A stretch of DNA of 64,000 nucleotides from Aureobasidium sp. EXF-3400 (taxonomy: Eukaryota; Ascomycota; Dothideomycetes; Dothideales; Saccotheciaceae): NCBI GenBank assembly GCA_024195585.1, contig SWBL01000025.1:1-64000 (forward strand). The letters are read 5' to 3'. Positions 1 through 11,436 of this stretch are shown piece by piece. Position 1 is the first letter of the stretch. The number at the start of each line of letters is the position of its first letter. The notes under the pieces were generated by a model that searched no databases, was not told the DNA's origin, and was given only the letters and a program-made list of their open reading frames with translations. The position numbers and the translations under genes are program-made.

Positions 1-203
1 AGTGTTGCCGGCAATGATGATGAGCTTGGCCTTGCCAGAGCGGATGGCCTTGATGGTGGACTTGTAGCCGAGGGTGACCTTTCTGCGCAGGCTGTCAGCG
101 GTGGTATTGTGCTGGCGTGTCGCGAATCGACTTACCCGGACTTCATAACAAGCGCAAGGCGCGAGTTGATAGAGTCGGAGGTCTTAGTCTTCTTGGGGGC
201 CAT
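1..203 (-). CDS. RPL30: 60S ribosomal protein eL30 (5' part, runs off window)
   Basis: This is the N-terminal part of cytosolic large-subunit ribosomal protein eL30. The ATG is at 203-201. Exon 1 (203-136) encodes [20 protein letters not shown] plus KSG. A 53-nt intron (135-83, GTAAGT...GCGCAG) splits the next Gly codon. Exon 2 runs from 82 past the window edge and reads [20 protein letters not shown] and on into an IIIAGN stretch, the L7Ae-like RNA-binding fold of the eL30 family. The intron close to the start codon is typical of fungal ribosomal protein genes. The first about 50 residues match the family closely; the C-terminal half lies outside the window. It is transcribed divergently from the coiled-coil gene at 835. 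Confidence 0.93.
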
Positions 204-834
204 CTCTGCGTCGGTTTTTGGGGATTGTCTGGTTGTTGGAAAAGTACGGCGCTCCGGTCCTGTTTTGGCTTATAATCGCTTGCTGGAGAGAGAAAAGTCG
301 GCGGTCGAATTTTCGAAAGTGGTTCAAGCGTCCAAGCGAGAGAGTGCCAAGGCGCTAGGCTTGGCATGGCCTAGCAGACGCCGATCATCTTCAGGGCCCC
401 TCGAGCCGTTTTGGTTGTTGTTGGCATGCGACGGTATCCATCACATGCATCATCCAACACATTTCAATGTTGGTCTATCGCTGCTGCGCAGCGCAGTGTT
501 GGATAGAGAACCACTGAATCCAGTGGTAGAGCGAGTTTGAAAATTACTGCACGTAACATGAAGCGGAGGCGAGGCAAAGGCGGTGTCCGATCGCTCATCA
601 AATAAATATGGTACTTTAATCTCCTTCGCTCCAGCTGTTGCTGTGTTGGCCGAGGGGCCTTTTTTGTTGTCTGTCTTGCCTGTCCACTGTCCACCTGTCT
701 CCATACCCTCGACCTCGACATCTCGTTACTAGCACACAGCCTGGCCCCCAACAAACATCTCGAGTACTTGTACCTGTGACACGCAGGAATCTAGGCTCAA
801 GTAAGCTCGGCGCTCAGCTTACTTAGCCTTCACC
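204..834. promoter_or_regulatory. Divergent intergenic region between eL30 and coiled-coil gene
   Basis: This 631-bp gap must hold the promoters of eL30 (minus) and the coiled-coil gene (plus). The side facing eL30 has pyrimidine/purine-biased stretches on the coding strand, as is common in fungal ribosomal protein promoters. I see no TATA box at a convincing distance from either ATG. The small ORFs here lack codon character. Confidence 0.4.
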
Positions 835-2878
835 ATGTCGACGCCTTCAAAGCAGCCCCCTTCTGCTGCTGCTGCTACCTCTACCCAGCCTGGGGCCCCT
901 CCTCGTCGTCCGTCTATGAATCCTCCCAAAACAACTCCCTCACGCAGTCCTTCTCGTCCAACCGTGTCAACAACGCCTGGCTCAGGTGCAACCCCTTCTC
1001 GCGCTAAGTCTGTCCGCACCCCGGTCGGAGGAGCCCCACCTTCTGCCCGCGCTGCTGTCAAGAAGCCTGCGACAACAACAACAACTTCCACTTTGAACAC
1101 TACCAAATCTGCCATGGCCGATGCAAAGGCAGAGGCCGCTGCTGTCATTGAAGATTTGCGCGAACGCCTTCAAAAGGCTGAAATCGCTGCTGAAGAGGCA
1201 CAGAAGCAGCATGCCGTCACCCAAGCTCGTCTCGACGACACAAGCAAAGAACACAACAGCATAGAAGAGTCGATGCATGAGCAAGAAGAGCGTCTGGAGC
1301 AACTGGAAATCGAAAAGAAGGAAAGCATCCGCCAGCGCAGAGAGTTTGAGGCTATCTACGAAGCCGAGCGTGCTCAATCCATGAAGGAGAAGGAAGAGTT
1401 GCAAGTCCGCGAAGAGGAACTTCGCGACACGATCCAGCGATTGAAGGAGACGATGGCCCAGAAAGAGATGCGCGGCGAAGATGAGAGGCGGCAGAGCATC
1501 TCCAGAGCGTGTATGTCGTCCATTCCCCTGGTGGTTACACACCGATTGACTGACTCTTTCTTCAGCAAGCTTCAGAAGCAATGCATCCCCGAACCAAGAA
1601 GCCGGCCAATTCGCTCCTCCATCTTCTCTCCAGCGCAGCGACTCTTCGCGTAGTTCTTCCCGCTTGGTGCTCCAAAAAGATAAGATTATCGAATCACTAC
1701 GTCTCGAATTGGCCGAATCGCAAATCAAGCTGGTCGAGATGGAGAACATGGGCGGAGGCCGTATGCAAGAGTTGGAAAAGACTCTGATGGAAGCGAGGAT
1801 GGCCAACGCCAGATTGATGGAGGACAACGAGAGCTTCCAGCTACTCCTGAGCGAGAAGACGCTAAATGGCGACTTTGCTCACAGCGGTTTTTTGCGTCCT
1901 CCCTCAATTATGAGCGCTGGTTCTCGTCCCTCTTCTCCCTCAGCCATGGTTGGAGCCTCGACTCTCGCCGACGAGCTCGACAATGCCAGCGACGACGGCA
2001 TGGCAGACAACAGACGCCTACAAGCCGACCTGTCGTCCATGAGAGCAGAGAACAAGGCCTTGACATTGTACATCAACAACATCATCTCGCGCCTACTGCA
2101 GCACAAGGAGTTCGAGAACATCCTCGACAAAACCCCCAACCTCATGTCGGGAGCAGAACTGCCAAAAGACAAGGATCTGCCACCTCCCCCACCAGAGAAA
2201 GACGAACAGCCCTCTCTGCTCAAACGAGCCACCTCAGTCGTCCGCGGCGGCCGCCCAAAGCCCATTGAAACAAACTCAGAACCCCAACCTAGCTTGAACG
2301 AAGACCCCAACACAGCACCCCGCATCCCTCTCGCCCGCACCCAGTCGAACCGCATGTCCATGGGTAACGCCCCCGCCGCCCACCGCCGCTCAGGCTCCGA
2401 GTTTGGAAACCCAGCCGCGCTGGTCAACAACATGTACCGCGGCCCTACCAGCCCCGGCCCCGCAAGCCCCAGCACAGTGCCGCCCAGAGGAAGCTCCCTC
2501 TTCAGCCCCGTCCTCCCCGTCGCCCCCGCCGCCGCAGCACGCGTGCCCTCCTCCGGCTCCGTTCCTCAGGTCGGAGACGACAGACGCCAAAGCATGCCCC
2601 CGCCCGCTCTGCCCAGAGACTCGGCCCGCAACAGCGTATACTCTGAATCCGGACTTCCAGACAACACAAGCACAGTTAGTCCTCCACGCAGCACAGCATC
2701 CAATAATGAGAAACCCACTGGAGCCATTATGCGTGGAGCTGGCATGCGACCTCTACGTCTGGTGCAAGAAGCCAAAGAAGAAGAGGATGCGGCAAAGAGA
2801 GCTAAGCGATCGAGTTGGATGGGTTGGTTTGGCGCCAACAATCGCACTGCGAGCAGTGAGGCTGTTCCCAAGGAATGA
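835..2878 (+). CDS. Coiled-coil protein with basic, low-complexity ends (662 aa)
   Basis: There are two exons, 835-1510 and 1566-2878, joined across a 55-nt intron (GTATGT...TTCAG) in phase 1, giving 662 aa. The start ATG has a strong CACCATG context. Residues 1-90 are Ser/Thr/Pro/Ala-rich and basic. Residues about 95-225 and 245-330 are long heptad-type coiled coils rich in Glu, Lys, Arg and Gln. A compact segment around residue 400 (ALTLYINNIISRLLQHKEFE) looks like a conserved helical motif that I associate, from memory, with fungal proteins named 'M protein repeat'. The C-terminal 250 residues are Pro/Ser-rich, with a basic KRAKRSSWMGWFG patch near the end that could bind membrane or a partner. 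The function is not known to me; a cytoskeletal or scaffold role is only inferred. Confidence 0.8.
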
Positions 2879-3443
2879 TATGTCTGAAATGTACGAATGC
2901 CCACCTTTTTGGTTATGAGTTTCTTGTTGGATTAGGCGTTTTTTGTCTTTTTCGTCTTGTTTGGACATCGTGGAGGTCGGGCTTGGATGGTTGGATCATT
3001 CTGCATCTTGTCATTTTCCCTGTCACATATACCCCCCTTCAGATTGTTGGCGGATCAAATTCATTTCATGTCATCTTTCTTTTCCTTGTTTGGTTGTCGC
3101 GAGTGTGAGAGCAGCTTCAATATGTATGAGTATGCTGAATTACAGGATGCTATATAGAACAATAATTATCGTGTCTAAGTAGTTCTGCTTTTTCTGTAAC
3201 GAGTATCTCATGATCATGCAAACTCGTCAAACTCTCATTATCTCCTTGCCCCAGTGCAAATCCATGTATGCGCCAAAATGCCATGCCGAACCTTTTACAT
3301 TTCCCACCATGGATCCAGAATAATGAGTCCAACCACCAACCGTAAAAGAAACCGTTAAAGAAACCATTTTTCCAGCACTTGGTTCATGGCTCTTGACTCG
3401 AACTTAAGAAGGAGAAGAATGGGCGTCCAGGCACGAAGGATGG
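2879..3443. other. Convergent 3' intergenic region
   Basis: This 565-bp stretch lies between the coiled-coil gene and the convergent glycosyltransferase. It is T-rich and fits two facing 3' untranslated regions and terminators. Small ORFs here have no recognisable protein character. Confidence 0.4.
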
Positions 3444-4923
3444 TCAATGGCCCCAGTTGATCTTGCAGTCAGCAAGGTCGTCCCGCATTCCTTGGATTCG
3501 GTCCTGCAGCCATCCACTAGACCACGTATCGCGGTGCCTCTCATCGGTTTCTCCTAACCTCACGACTTTGCCTAACTTGCAGACACCATTCTCGTGCATC
3601 CATTGCACGCAGTCATCCCAGGCGCGACAAGCTTCAGCACAACTGTCGAAGTTCTTGACCGAATTCTTCTCGACATCGGTCAGGTCGTCCCAAGCCTTCT
3701 TCGACTTTTCGTCGGAGTCCTCAGCGGGTGCAATGAACTCTTTGTCCTTGGAAATATTGTTCCAATGGGTGCGGTTGACCGAGACATGCCGAGCCACGAA
3801 GCCGTCGTAGACATCGCGGTAGAGATAAGGCTTTGACCATCCCTATCTTCATGTCAGTATCGAGGCCCATTTCATCTCAAGGCTAGAGCAGGCTTACATT
3901 TTCCTTTACCCATTCGTTCTGGAAGCGCCACATGCTGTCAAGCTGTGACGGAGTGACGTGGTGCCAGGTGATGGCAGGAGTACACCAGTGTCCTTCAGTC
4001 CAGTCAAGTGTATGAACCCTCTCACCCTGGAGACGCGGCCAGGAAGGTGTCAAATCAACGTCGACTTCCATCAGTGCACGTGCGACGACTTCATCACCGC
4101 AGCAAGAACGGCTCGTCGACAGCTCCCATCTATCATCGTACTTTCTGACACCCATCTTCTTCCTACGATCCTCCATCTTCTTGGCTGCAGCACGGGAGAC
4201 AATGAATCCAGAGCCGCCGTGAGCAAAAGTAGTAGGGCCAACAACATTCTGCGCACCTAGGTACAGAGGCTTCTTTGGATCCATTCTTCCAAGAAACTGT
4301 AACAAATTCGTCCAGCTCACACTGGTATCGGCTTCCATAAACACAAACCAGTCAACGTCCGGAGAGGCCAATCGATATGACTCGTGCATCATGGGCAGGA
4401 ACTTCCACTTGTCGAGATTCCAACCCTTGTCGCCCTTCAACTTGGCGACATCCTGACCTTCACGGTGGTACTTTTGAAGCTTGCGGTAGAATTCGAAGTC
4501 TTGATGGTCGTTCTTGTACGCATCGCTGACAGTAGCTAGAGCATCGTGAATTTGATAGTCGGAATAAGTCTGGGGTAAGTCCGAGAAGATGAGGTAGTGA
4601 TGGGTGCATCTGAACAGAGTGATGAGGTGAGTTGGCAGTTTCTCGTAGATTTCTGATGCACCGGTCTTGAGCACAATCATGACGCGGTCGGCGCCTGGCG
4701 CATTGAGGCAGTTGGCAGCATCTTGCGTCGATGCTGTGTGGTTGAGAGTCAATTCGGTCTCAGCGAGTGCTGACGATTGAGGGGTAGATGTGGCAGTGGC
4801 ATGCACCGGCGTGGATAATGTTGATGGAAGCCAGATGTCGCGAAACAAATATAGCGAACACACCAAGGCAAAGATGATGGCAAGCTTGGAAGCATTGAAG
4901 ACGCCCGCGGAGGATGTCGCCAT
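3444..4923 (-). CDS. GT31-type (fringe/galactosyltransferase-like) glycosyltransferase, type II membrane protein
   Basis: Exon 1 is 4923-3898 and exon 2 is 3842-3444, with a 55-nt phase-0 intron (GTAAGC...GATAG), giving 474 aa. I chose the ATG at 4923: the frame opens further upstream but only with a TTG, whereas this ATG has purine at -3 and G at +4. Residues about 10-32 form a signal anchor (KLAIIFALVCSLYLF), so this is probably a Golgi type II protein. The catalytic region shows DVDWFVFMEADTSVSW, with an acidic E-A-D in the place of the DxD metal/nucleotide-sugar motif, then a GGSGFI segment. Both are features of fungal GT31/fringe-like enzymes. After the catalytic domain is a Cys-rich stretch (DSCAEACRAWDDCVQW...GVCKLG) resembling a small PAN/apple fold. 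The donor and acceptor sugars cannot be told from sequence. Confidence 0.85.
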
Positions 4924-6670
4924 GTCGTGGGGGTTTCGTATGAGTCGTCGACAGGCTTGGTATATCTTGGCCTGCAGCAGATCACTCTCGAAGTGCCTCG
5001 ACAAGACCTCAGAGAAATAATCGAGAACAAGCAATCAACATGAGAAAACACAGTGCTCAGAGCTATGGAAGGAAGAGGAGGCAAGAGAACCTTGAACCTT
5101 CACGGAGCTGACGAATCTTCTTTCAATACGAAAAGCAGCCACGACCCCTCCACCCTTTCCTTCACCACCGATTTCTTGTTGATCGTGCATCTTACCGTAC
5201 CCTCAACGCAAGCTATGCCATCGTCTTCCCACTGACATCGTTCGGCTTACGGAAAGCTAACCCCAATTATGGGAGCTTGAGCAATTGACGCATCAGCTTG
5301 TTTCAGGAGTACCGTTTTTCCATTGGGTGAACGTGAGCCTCAAGCGGGAACTGCTCTCAGCTTCCCAAACTTTATTGCTTGACAAGGAGTTCTTGAGAAG
5401 ATCGGCCTGTTTTTCAAGAACAGCTCACCAAATTGTTAGCAAACGGTCTTCAGCGGTTCAGCCCTGGACGTTGTGTCGACTTGTCGTTGTTTTGCCCTAG
5501 ACTCAGGAGCTGGTGTGGTTTGGGAAGATAACGTCTCATGACGAGTCTTCAGTGAGAAGACATTCACGGACGGCGACTCCGAATTGACCGGCCAAGCATG
5601 TGAAGCCTGATCATCAGGTACAAAGGACATGACATGGATTGAAGCCGATCTCACTGTATCTCAGAACTAAATCGAGCATTATGCAACGACATGTTCATCA
5701 GTATTGACATCTCGTATTCTACAGGATCATTGAGCGATACATGCCATACGCAGTCGCTCGAGGGATGGTCAGCTCAATATTTTGCCGACAACGCCTGGGA
5801 TCAAGGGGGTTCATCGCTGAAGACGTTATGCTCAGCTCGCGGAAAGAATAATTTTTTTGTGCGAACTTCTTCAAATTCGAGGAGCATCTCACTTGTCGTT
5901 ATGTTAATAGGTCTAGTCTGTTCTACTGCTCTGTAAGGCGAAAGACAAAACAAGACAGTTTATACAGGTGAGTTTGTTGATGTGTTATGAAGTCATGTCC
6001 GTTGGCCGGGCAGACCTCCTTTTAAGAAGAAGGTCTGTAAGTAGGCAGTGTGTGGTTGTTCGATCATCAAGACTGTCTCTAGATGAGCAGAAGGTGAGAT
6101 AAGCACTTGGCGAGAGAAGAGGACTCCAAGCAAAGCGCGTATTCCCAAACCTTGGACCAGCCTCGCGTCTCGAGTTCTCCCGTCCGTGGCGCAGTCTTCG
6201 TACACAGCGAGATCAGCAATTTGTGTAGCAGCACACGCGATCCCCTTCCACCCCACATATACAGCACGACAGATCATTTTTGCACTTGGCCTATCTTACT
6301 TGGGTGATCATAGCGAAGCCTCTTTCTCGAAGACGACACATGCGATAGATTCGCTCTGAAGCGCGCACGATCAAAGACTCCCGCCCGCAACCCCCTCCCC
6401 ACATTGTCAGCACACCATAAACATAGAAGTCACTTTTGCACGCCTACGACAAACGCCCTGTACATATCACCATCTGCGATCCTATTCCTGCTGGACATAT
6501 CCTATAAAGAGAAGGACTTTGGACAAGAACTGTACAAGAACATAGACACCAAACATACCCTGCGGACCACCAAGCGCTTAATGCTCCGCGAGCAGCGCCA
6601 AAGATAAGGCGTTCCAACGTCGCAACATTCCATACATACTATTCTGGCTCTTTCAGCCCCGTAGTACAAC
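4924..6670. other. Long intergenic region; promoters of GT31 (minus) and NIPA transporter (plus)
   Basis: This is a 1.75-kb gap between divergent genes. The ORFs inside start mostly at non-ATG codons and have no coding character. A CCTATAAAGA element near 6500 lies about 170 bp before the NIPA ATG and could be a TATA-like site. The sequence just before 6671 is C/A-rich, as in fungal 5' leaders. I see no RNA gene or mobile element here. Confidence 0.35.
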
Positions 6671-8980
6671 ATGGACTCCGCCGGTCATATCCTTCTCACA
6701 GCCAACAACCTGTACGCCCGTGCAAACGCTACCAATGGAACCAGCACTGAAGAGAGCGAAAACAAGGCCTCGAGACCGCCGGTGTACAAAGCAATTGGTA
6801 TCATCCTTGCCGTATGCTCCGGTCTTTTCATTGGCACATCATTCGTATTGAAGAAGCATGGATTGCTCAAAGCGAACGAGAAATACAATGAGGCTGCTGG
6901 CGAGGGCTACGGTTACCTCAAAAACGGTTGGTGGTGGACTGGAATGATCTTGATGATCATAGGGTAAGATGCAATCGACTGACGCTCTCTGTGCCGAAGA
7001 CTGACATTCGTCCAGCGAAATTTGCAACTTCGTCGCCTACGCCTTTGTGAGATCAACTCTCTGTTCCCTTTTCTCCTGGGAAACTGCTGACTCAATTTCC
7101 TCTACAGGTCGATGCTATTCTCGTCACTCCTTTCGGAGCTCTGAGTGTCGTCATCACTACAGTATTGTCTGCAATCTTCCTCAAAGAACGTCTCAGTTTT
7201 GTTGGCAAGGTCGGTTGTTTCCAATGTGTGATTGGCGCTGTCATCATCGCTCTAAATGCTCCTGAGCAATCTTCTGCTGCCAATATTCAGCAAATGCAAC
7301 ACTTTGTCATCGCGCCTGGCTTCTTGACATACACGGGAGTTGTCCTTCTAGGCTGTGCCTTTACTGCTCTTTGGGCTGGTCCCCGCTACGGCAACAAGAG
7401 CATGTTTGTCTATCTCACCATTTGCAGTCTCATTGGCGGACTGAGTGTTGTTGCAACTCAGGGTCTTGGTGCTGCCATTGTTGCCGCTATTGGCAAGACT
7501 ACTCCAGTCAACCAGTTCAAGCAATGGTTCCTCTGGGTTTTATTCGTTTTCGTCATTGGAACATTATTGACTGAGATTATTTATCTCAACGTGAGTACTA
7601 GATCATGCTGCTATTGTCTCCTGACGTGCTAACTATTTGCAGAAAGCACTCAACATCTACAATGCCGCTCTGGTCACGCCAACGTACTACGTCTACTTCA
7701 CCTCTGCAACCATCATCACCTCGGCGATCTTGTTCAGAGGGTTCGGCGGTAGCACAGTGGGTATCGTGAGTGTGATCATGGGCTTCCTAACAATCTGTTC
7801 TGGCGTTGTGTTATTGCAACTTGCCAAATCCTCCAAGGATGTGCCGGACACAGCTGTCTTCAAGGGAGATCTGGATCAAGTCCGTACCATCGCCGAACAG
7901 GAAGAGCCAGAGACCGAGCCTCGCGCCGACACTATTCGTGGCGGTGCCGCAATCGTTCGTGCGATGAGCAGGAAACGTACCATGAAACAGCTCGACGAAG
8001 CTCGCACTATCGCTAGCGAGCACATGGAACCAATCGGCGAGGACGACTCGGTGTACTTCGACGGTATACGTCGCCGCAAGACTGTTGTCGGATCTAGTGG
8101 ACACCAATCATTGCGATCAGCAAAGACTGTTCATCCTCCTCTGGGACTGACACACTTCGTCGATGGCCATCACACTGATAATAGTGACAGCGATAACGAT
8201 GTGCACCCTGGATTTTTGCCTCGTTTCCGTCGAAGCAAGAAAAAGCAACGAAACCATTCTGGAGATCACTCTCTGATGGAGATGAAGCCACCACTTACCT
8301 TGAAATCACAATCGAGCTTTGCGACTACAGCTGATGGGGAAACCCCACGCGAGCATGTCTATGGACTACCATCAGGCCTCCGCTCTCCCGTCCTCGACAG
8401 CGACACTTCCTACAAGGGCGGCAGCGCAATCCATTGGACAACTAGCATCGATGAGCGAGAAAGAGAACGCGCTATGAGCCAAACAAGTTCCCTCATGCCC
8501 CCAAAACCCCCGCCACACTCACGACCGGACTCGTCCAGCAAACGCACCTTCAGTTTCCAGAACGTGTTCCACCGCAAAGGTCACGGCGACGAAACCGTAG
8601 ACGACGGCACAATCCGCCCAATCTCCCGCGGCGCATTGAGTTTTGCCTCACGTAAGAGCAGCTCTTCTCACCAACGCCCCGCCAGCCGTAATAATGCTAG
8701 CGAGGAAGAAAGATTGGGTCTGGTCACTGGCGATGCAGCAGATCCCCCCAGCGGCAAGAGCAAACAACCCAGTTATGGAAATCTCCCTACCTATGAGGCT
8801 GATGATGACGACTGGCTCGTCACTAGCGGTAGAAGCGAGAGTCCTGAAGATGTCATGGGTGATCTTGGTCGTGTGCGTATGGATAGAAGTCGCAGTCGTA
8901 GTGACGAGAGCAACTTTGAACGTTATGACGATGACGATATGGGTTATTTGAAGCCTAAGAAACCTAGTGGGATGGATTGA
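6671..8980 (+). CDS. NIPA-type magnesium transporter (DUF803)
   Basis: There are four exons: 6671-6963, 7016-7046, 7108-7590 and 7643-8980. The three introns are 52, 61 and 52 nt, and exon 2 is only 31 nt. The product is 714 aa. The first about 330 residues are a multi-span membrane domain of the NIPA/DUF803 family, with the first helix near AIGIILAVCSGLFIGTSFVL. Other clear family segments are PFGALSVVITTVLSAIFLKE and, after the third intron, NIYNAALVTPTYYVYFTSAT. NIPA proteins move Mg2+ across plasma or endosomal membranes. The C-terminal about 380 residues are a hydrophilic, Ser/Arg/Asp-rich tail with many possible phosphosites, as in fungal members. That tail makes it about twice as long as animal NIPA proteins. 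The family call is firm; the ion and membrane are inferred. Confidence 0.92.
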
Positions 8981-9376
8981 GGAATTGATATTTCTCTTCG
9001 TTCTGCATGATTGGTGAGAGTTCTTCTTCTGGACATGAACAGCGTGGTGGTAATGAGGCTCTTTGTTCAAATTCATTGGACATATTGTTTTCTGGCCGTG
9101 TTATTGAATTCCTCAATAGATACCCTCTTTCCCTATCAGATGTTCATCTTTCATGCTTGCAGCAGAGCACGTAGTAGTGCAGAATTCTCACTGAGTCCCG
9201 AGTCACAATTCATATCACTTTCGTCTTTGTTCTCACTTCGAGCACCCATCAGCTCAGAATGCCACTATATAAGCGAGCTATCGTAGAAACTCAACTCTGA
9301 CCATCGCCGCCGCTACCACTAGCACTGCCGTCCCGAGTGGGACTGGGACGCCGTCGCCAATGTCGAGATCACCAAG
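8981..9376. other. 3' region of NIPA gene and start of decayed repeat block
   Basis: Downstream of the NIPA stop codon I see no gene. From about 9297 the sequence becomes GC-richer and begins the repeat-containing block described next. The boundary is not sharp. Confidence 0.3.
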
Positions 9377-9627
9377 ATGGAACTCAAGGACGGTGTATCG
9401 CACACATACGTCGACGATCGGGTCACGAACGTAGGTTTCGAGTGGTATACATCGCCTCCCGGCTGCGACTTCGGTACCATGTATCGTGATGTAATTCCGG
9501 GTTTGCAGCTGCAGGGAGAAGTGTATCTTCACATCAACTTTTATCGTGTCAGCAGCCCGAAGGTTCACTATGTAAAGAAGTCTTCGCGGTATCTCGACTC
9601 TGCTCACCGCCCCTATGGCTCCTAGTA
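9330..9627 (+). pseudogene. Possible relic coding segment inside repeat block
   Basis: An open frame with coding-like composition starts just after an in-frame TAG near 9321 and ends at 9625. It reads EWDWDAVANVEITKMELKDG, then a segment with GFEWYTSPPGCDFGTMYRDV. An ATG at 9377 could start an 82-residue peptide. Downstream homologous copies carry stop codons at the equivalent place, so this looks like the least damaged copy of a decayed element or gene fragment. I do not recognise the family. The minus strand is also open here (9691-9278), so the original coding strand is not certain. Confidence 0.3.
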
Positions 9628-9960
9628 GGACTGGAGCGTCGCCGTCGAAGTCACTAGCGAATGCCATCTTGACTATTTGTATCGCACCCATATGTCGACA
9701 ATCGGGTCACGAACGTGATTGCTAGGTAGTATACATCGTCTCCCGATTGCGAGGCCGGCAGTGAGTATCGTGATATGTTTCCGTGTTCGCGACCGTAGGG
9801 AGAAGTGTATGTCTATTTCCATCGCACCCATACAACGATAATCGGGCCACAAACGCGATTGCTAAATAGTATACATCGTCTCTCGACTGCGACTTTGGTG
9901 TTAAGTATCGTGGAGTATTTCCGGGCTTACGACTATAGAGAGAATTATATATGGGTGATG
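9397..9960. repeat. Diverged repeats: two tandem 140-bp units plus an upstream copy
   Basis: Unit B is 9681-9820 and unit C is 9821-9960. They align without gaps over exactly 140 bp: both begin ATCGCACCCATA and keep ATCGGG-CAC, TAGTATACATCGTCTC and AGTATCGTG at equal offsets. A third copy (A) begins at 9397 with the same block order and runs to about 9530. The similarity also extends about 50 bp upstream of A and B (GACTGG at 9341 and 9629). Many differences are transitions. At offset 46, copy A has TGG (9443-9445), whereas B and C have TAG (9727-9729 and 9867-9869). Confidence 0.75.
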
Positions 9961-10674
9961 ATGATACAAGTTTGCCCAACTATAATGGTCGCTTTCGCCT
10001 AGTAGAGGTGTCAGTGTCTTGTCTCATTGTAGAAGTGGTGCTCTTTAATAGGCGGTCGAAATGCAGTTTGTCTTCGACTGTCTGCAACTTTCCATTGAGA
10101 GCAGACGTTCTTACGACTTTCTGCGGATAAAGTAGTGACTCTAGAAAGTATTGTGACTTTTGATAGTTTGATTTGTAGTGGCGATTCTGACGGGAGATAC
10201 ATTTTGAGGGTCGATAAAGTGTTGTAAACAGCTTTCATATCAAACATGTTTCTGCATGTTGAGGACTCGGATTCTCAATGACCTGGTAGGAGAGAAATCG
10301 CAAGCATGAAGTGTAGTTCTAAAGCCCGAAGCTCGGACTCTCCGAGATGAAAGATAACGAACAGTCAGCATGGGCTTGATTGGTTGTAGATGGACGGCGA
10401 TTGCCGCATCGTTGCGGTCTGTAGGAAGATCTGCCTACGTAGAGGGAAGTGGCGCGGGAGAACAAAGGGCTTTCCGAACGTCTCCTGGCTTTGGTCCAAA
10501 AAGTCTCGGGTCCGAACTCGCGGTTCGTTCACCGAGGATCAGATTAGCGTCATAAAGTGGTCGCCTCTCTTTCAGCTTTGTACAAATCATCGCTTTCCCC
10601 TCCACCAACTACACGACCCACCTACGCACCTGTCACCTACCACAACACACATACAAACAATCAAATCAATCACA
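9961..10674. promoter_or_regulatory. Upstream region of ISU1
   Basis: This stretch of about 700 bp shows no gene. The last about 80 bases before the ATG at 10675 are C/A-rich (CACCTACCACAACACACATACA), typical of a fungal 5' leader. No clear TATA box is seen. Confidence 0.35.
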
Positions 10675-11436
10675 ATGTTCAGAAGAGTCGCCTCCACCGT
10701 CCCCGCTCAGGCCAGCAGAGCCATGGCTGCCGCCGTCAGACCTTCGATCGCTCCCTCATTCCGCGCCGCCGCTCCCGCTCTCAACAACGCAAGAAGAAGC
10801 TACCACGAGAAAGATATGTCCGCCCATCTTCCGTCGCTGTCAATGTGTCGATGGTGAATGCTAGGCCATCGACAGATTGGCAGCTTAGGATCTGATCGTC
10901 ATCGAACGCTCAGCTAACATGCGCAGCACTGCTCGACCACTACAGCAAGCCCAGAAACGTCGGTAGCATGCAGAAGAACGACACCGACGTCGGTACCGGT
11001 CTCGTCGGCGCCCCTGCTTGCGGCGATGTCATGAAGCTTCAAATCCGCGTTGACCCCAACGACAACACCATCAGCGAGGTCAAGTTCAAGACTTTCGGTT
11101 GCGGTTCCGCCATCGCCAGCAGCAGCTACCTCACCGAGCTCGTCAAGGGCATGACCCTTGAGCAGGCCGGTCGCATTAAGAACACCGAGATCGCAAAGGA
11201 GCTGTGTCTGCCCCCTGTCAAGCGTAAGTCGACACTTCCGCGGAGATATCGAGAGAAAGACGACGAATACTAACTGCATCACAACAGTCCACTGCTCCAT
11301 GCTTGCTGAGGATGCCATCAAGTCCGCCATCTCAAACTACTACACCAAGAACCCCAACGCAAGAAAGACCGACCTCGGCGGCACCTCCGCACCTCTTCCC
11401 AGAGTCGAGGTAGAGACCGTTTCCGCCACCGCCTAA
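10675..11436 (+). CDS. ISU1: Mitochondrial iron-sulfur cluster assembly scaffold (IscU/ISCU family)
   Basis: Exons are 10675-10813, 10927-11223 and 11288-11436, giving 194 aa. The first about 42 residues are an Arg/Ala-rich mitochondrial targeting sequence ending ARRSYHEK. The core follows: LLDHYSKPRNVG, the three cluster-ligand Cys contexts APACGDV, TFGCGSA and HCSMLAEDA, and the LPPVK motif that binds the dedicated Hsp70. Isu1 builds [2Fe-2S] clusters from sulfur supplied by Nfs1. Intron 2 is ordinary (GTAAGT...CAACAG). Intron 1 is odd: the family join needs the exon to end at GAGAAAG, where the next bases are ATATGT instead of GTATGT. The only in-frame GT alternative I found (donor at 10847, GTCGAT) would insert 11 residues into a highly conserved stretch. 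Identity is firm; the first splice donor is uncertain. Confidence 0.93.

Noticed and set aside
4924..5034. 37 extra N-terminal residues on the GT31 protein
   Set aside because: They depend on a TTG start; the ATG at 4923 has a good context and is followed directly by the signal anchor.
9278..9691. Minus-strand gene through the repeat block
   Set aside because: It starts at a non-ATG codon in this direction, has low complexity and contains parts of two repeat copies; the plus-strand frame has better composition, and the block looks decayed.
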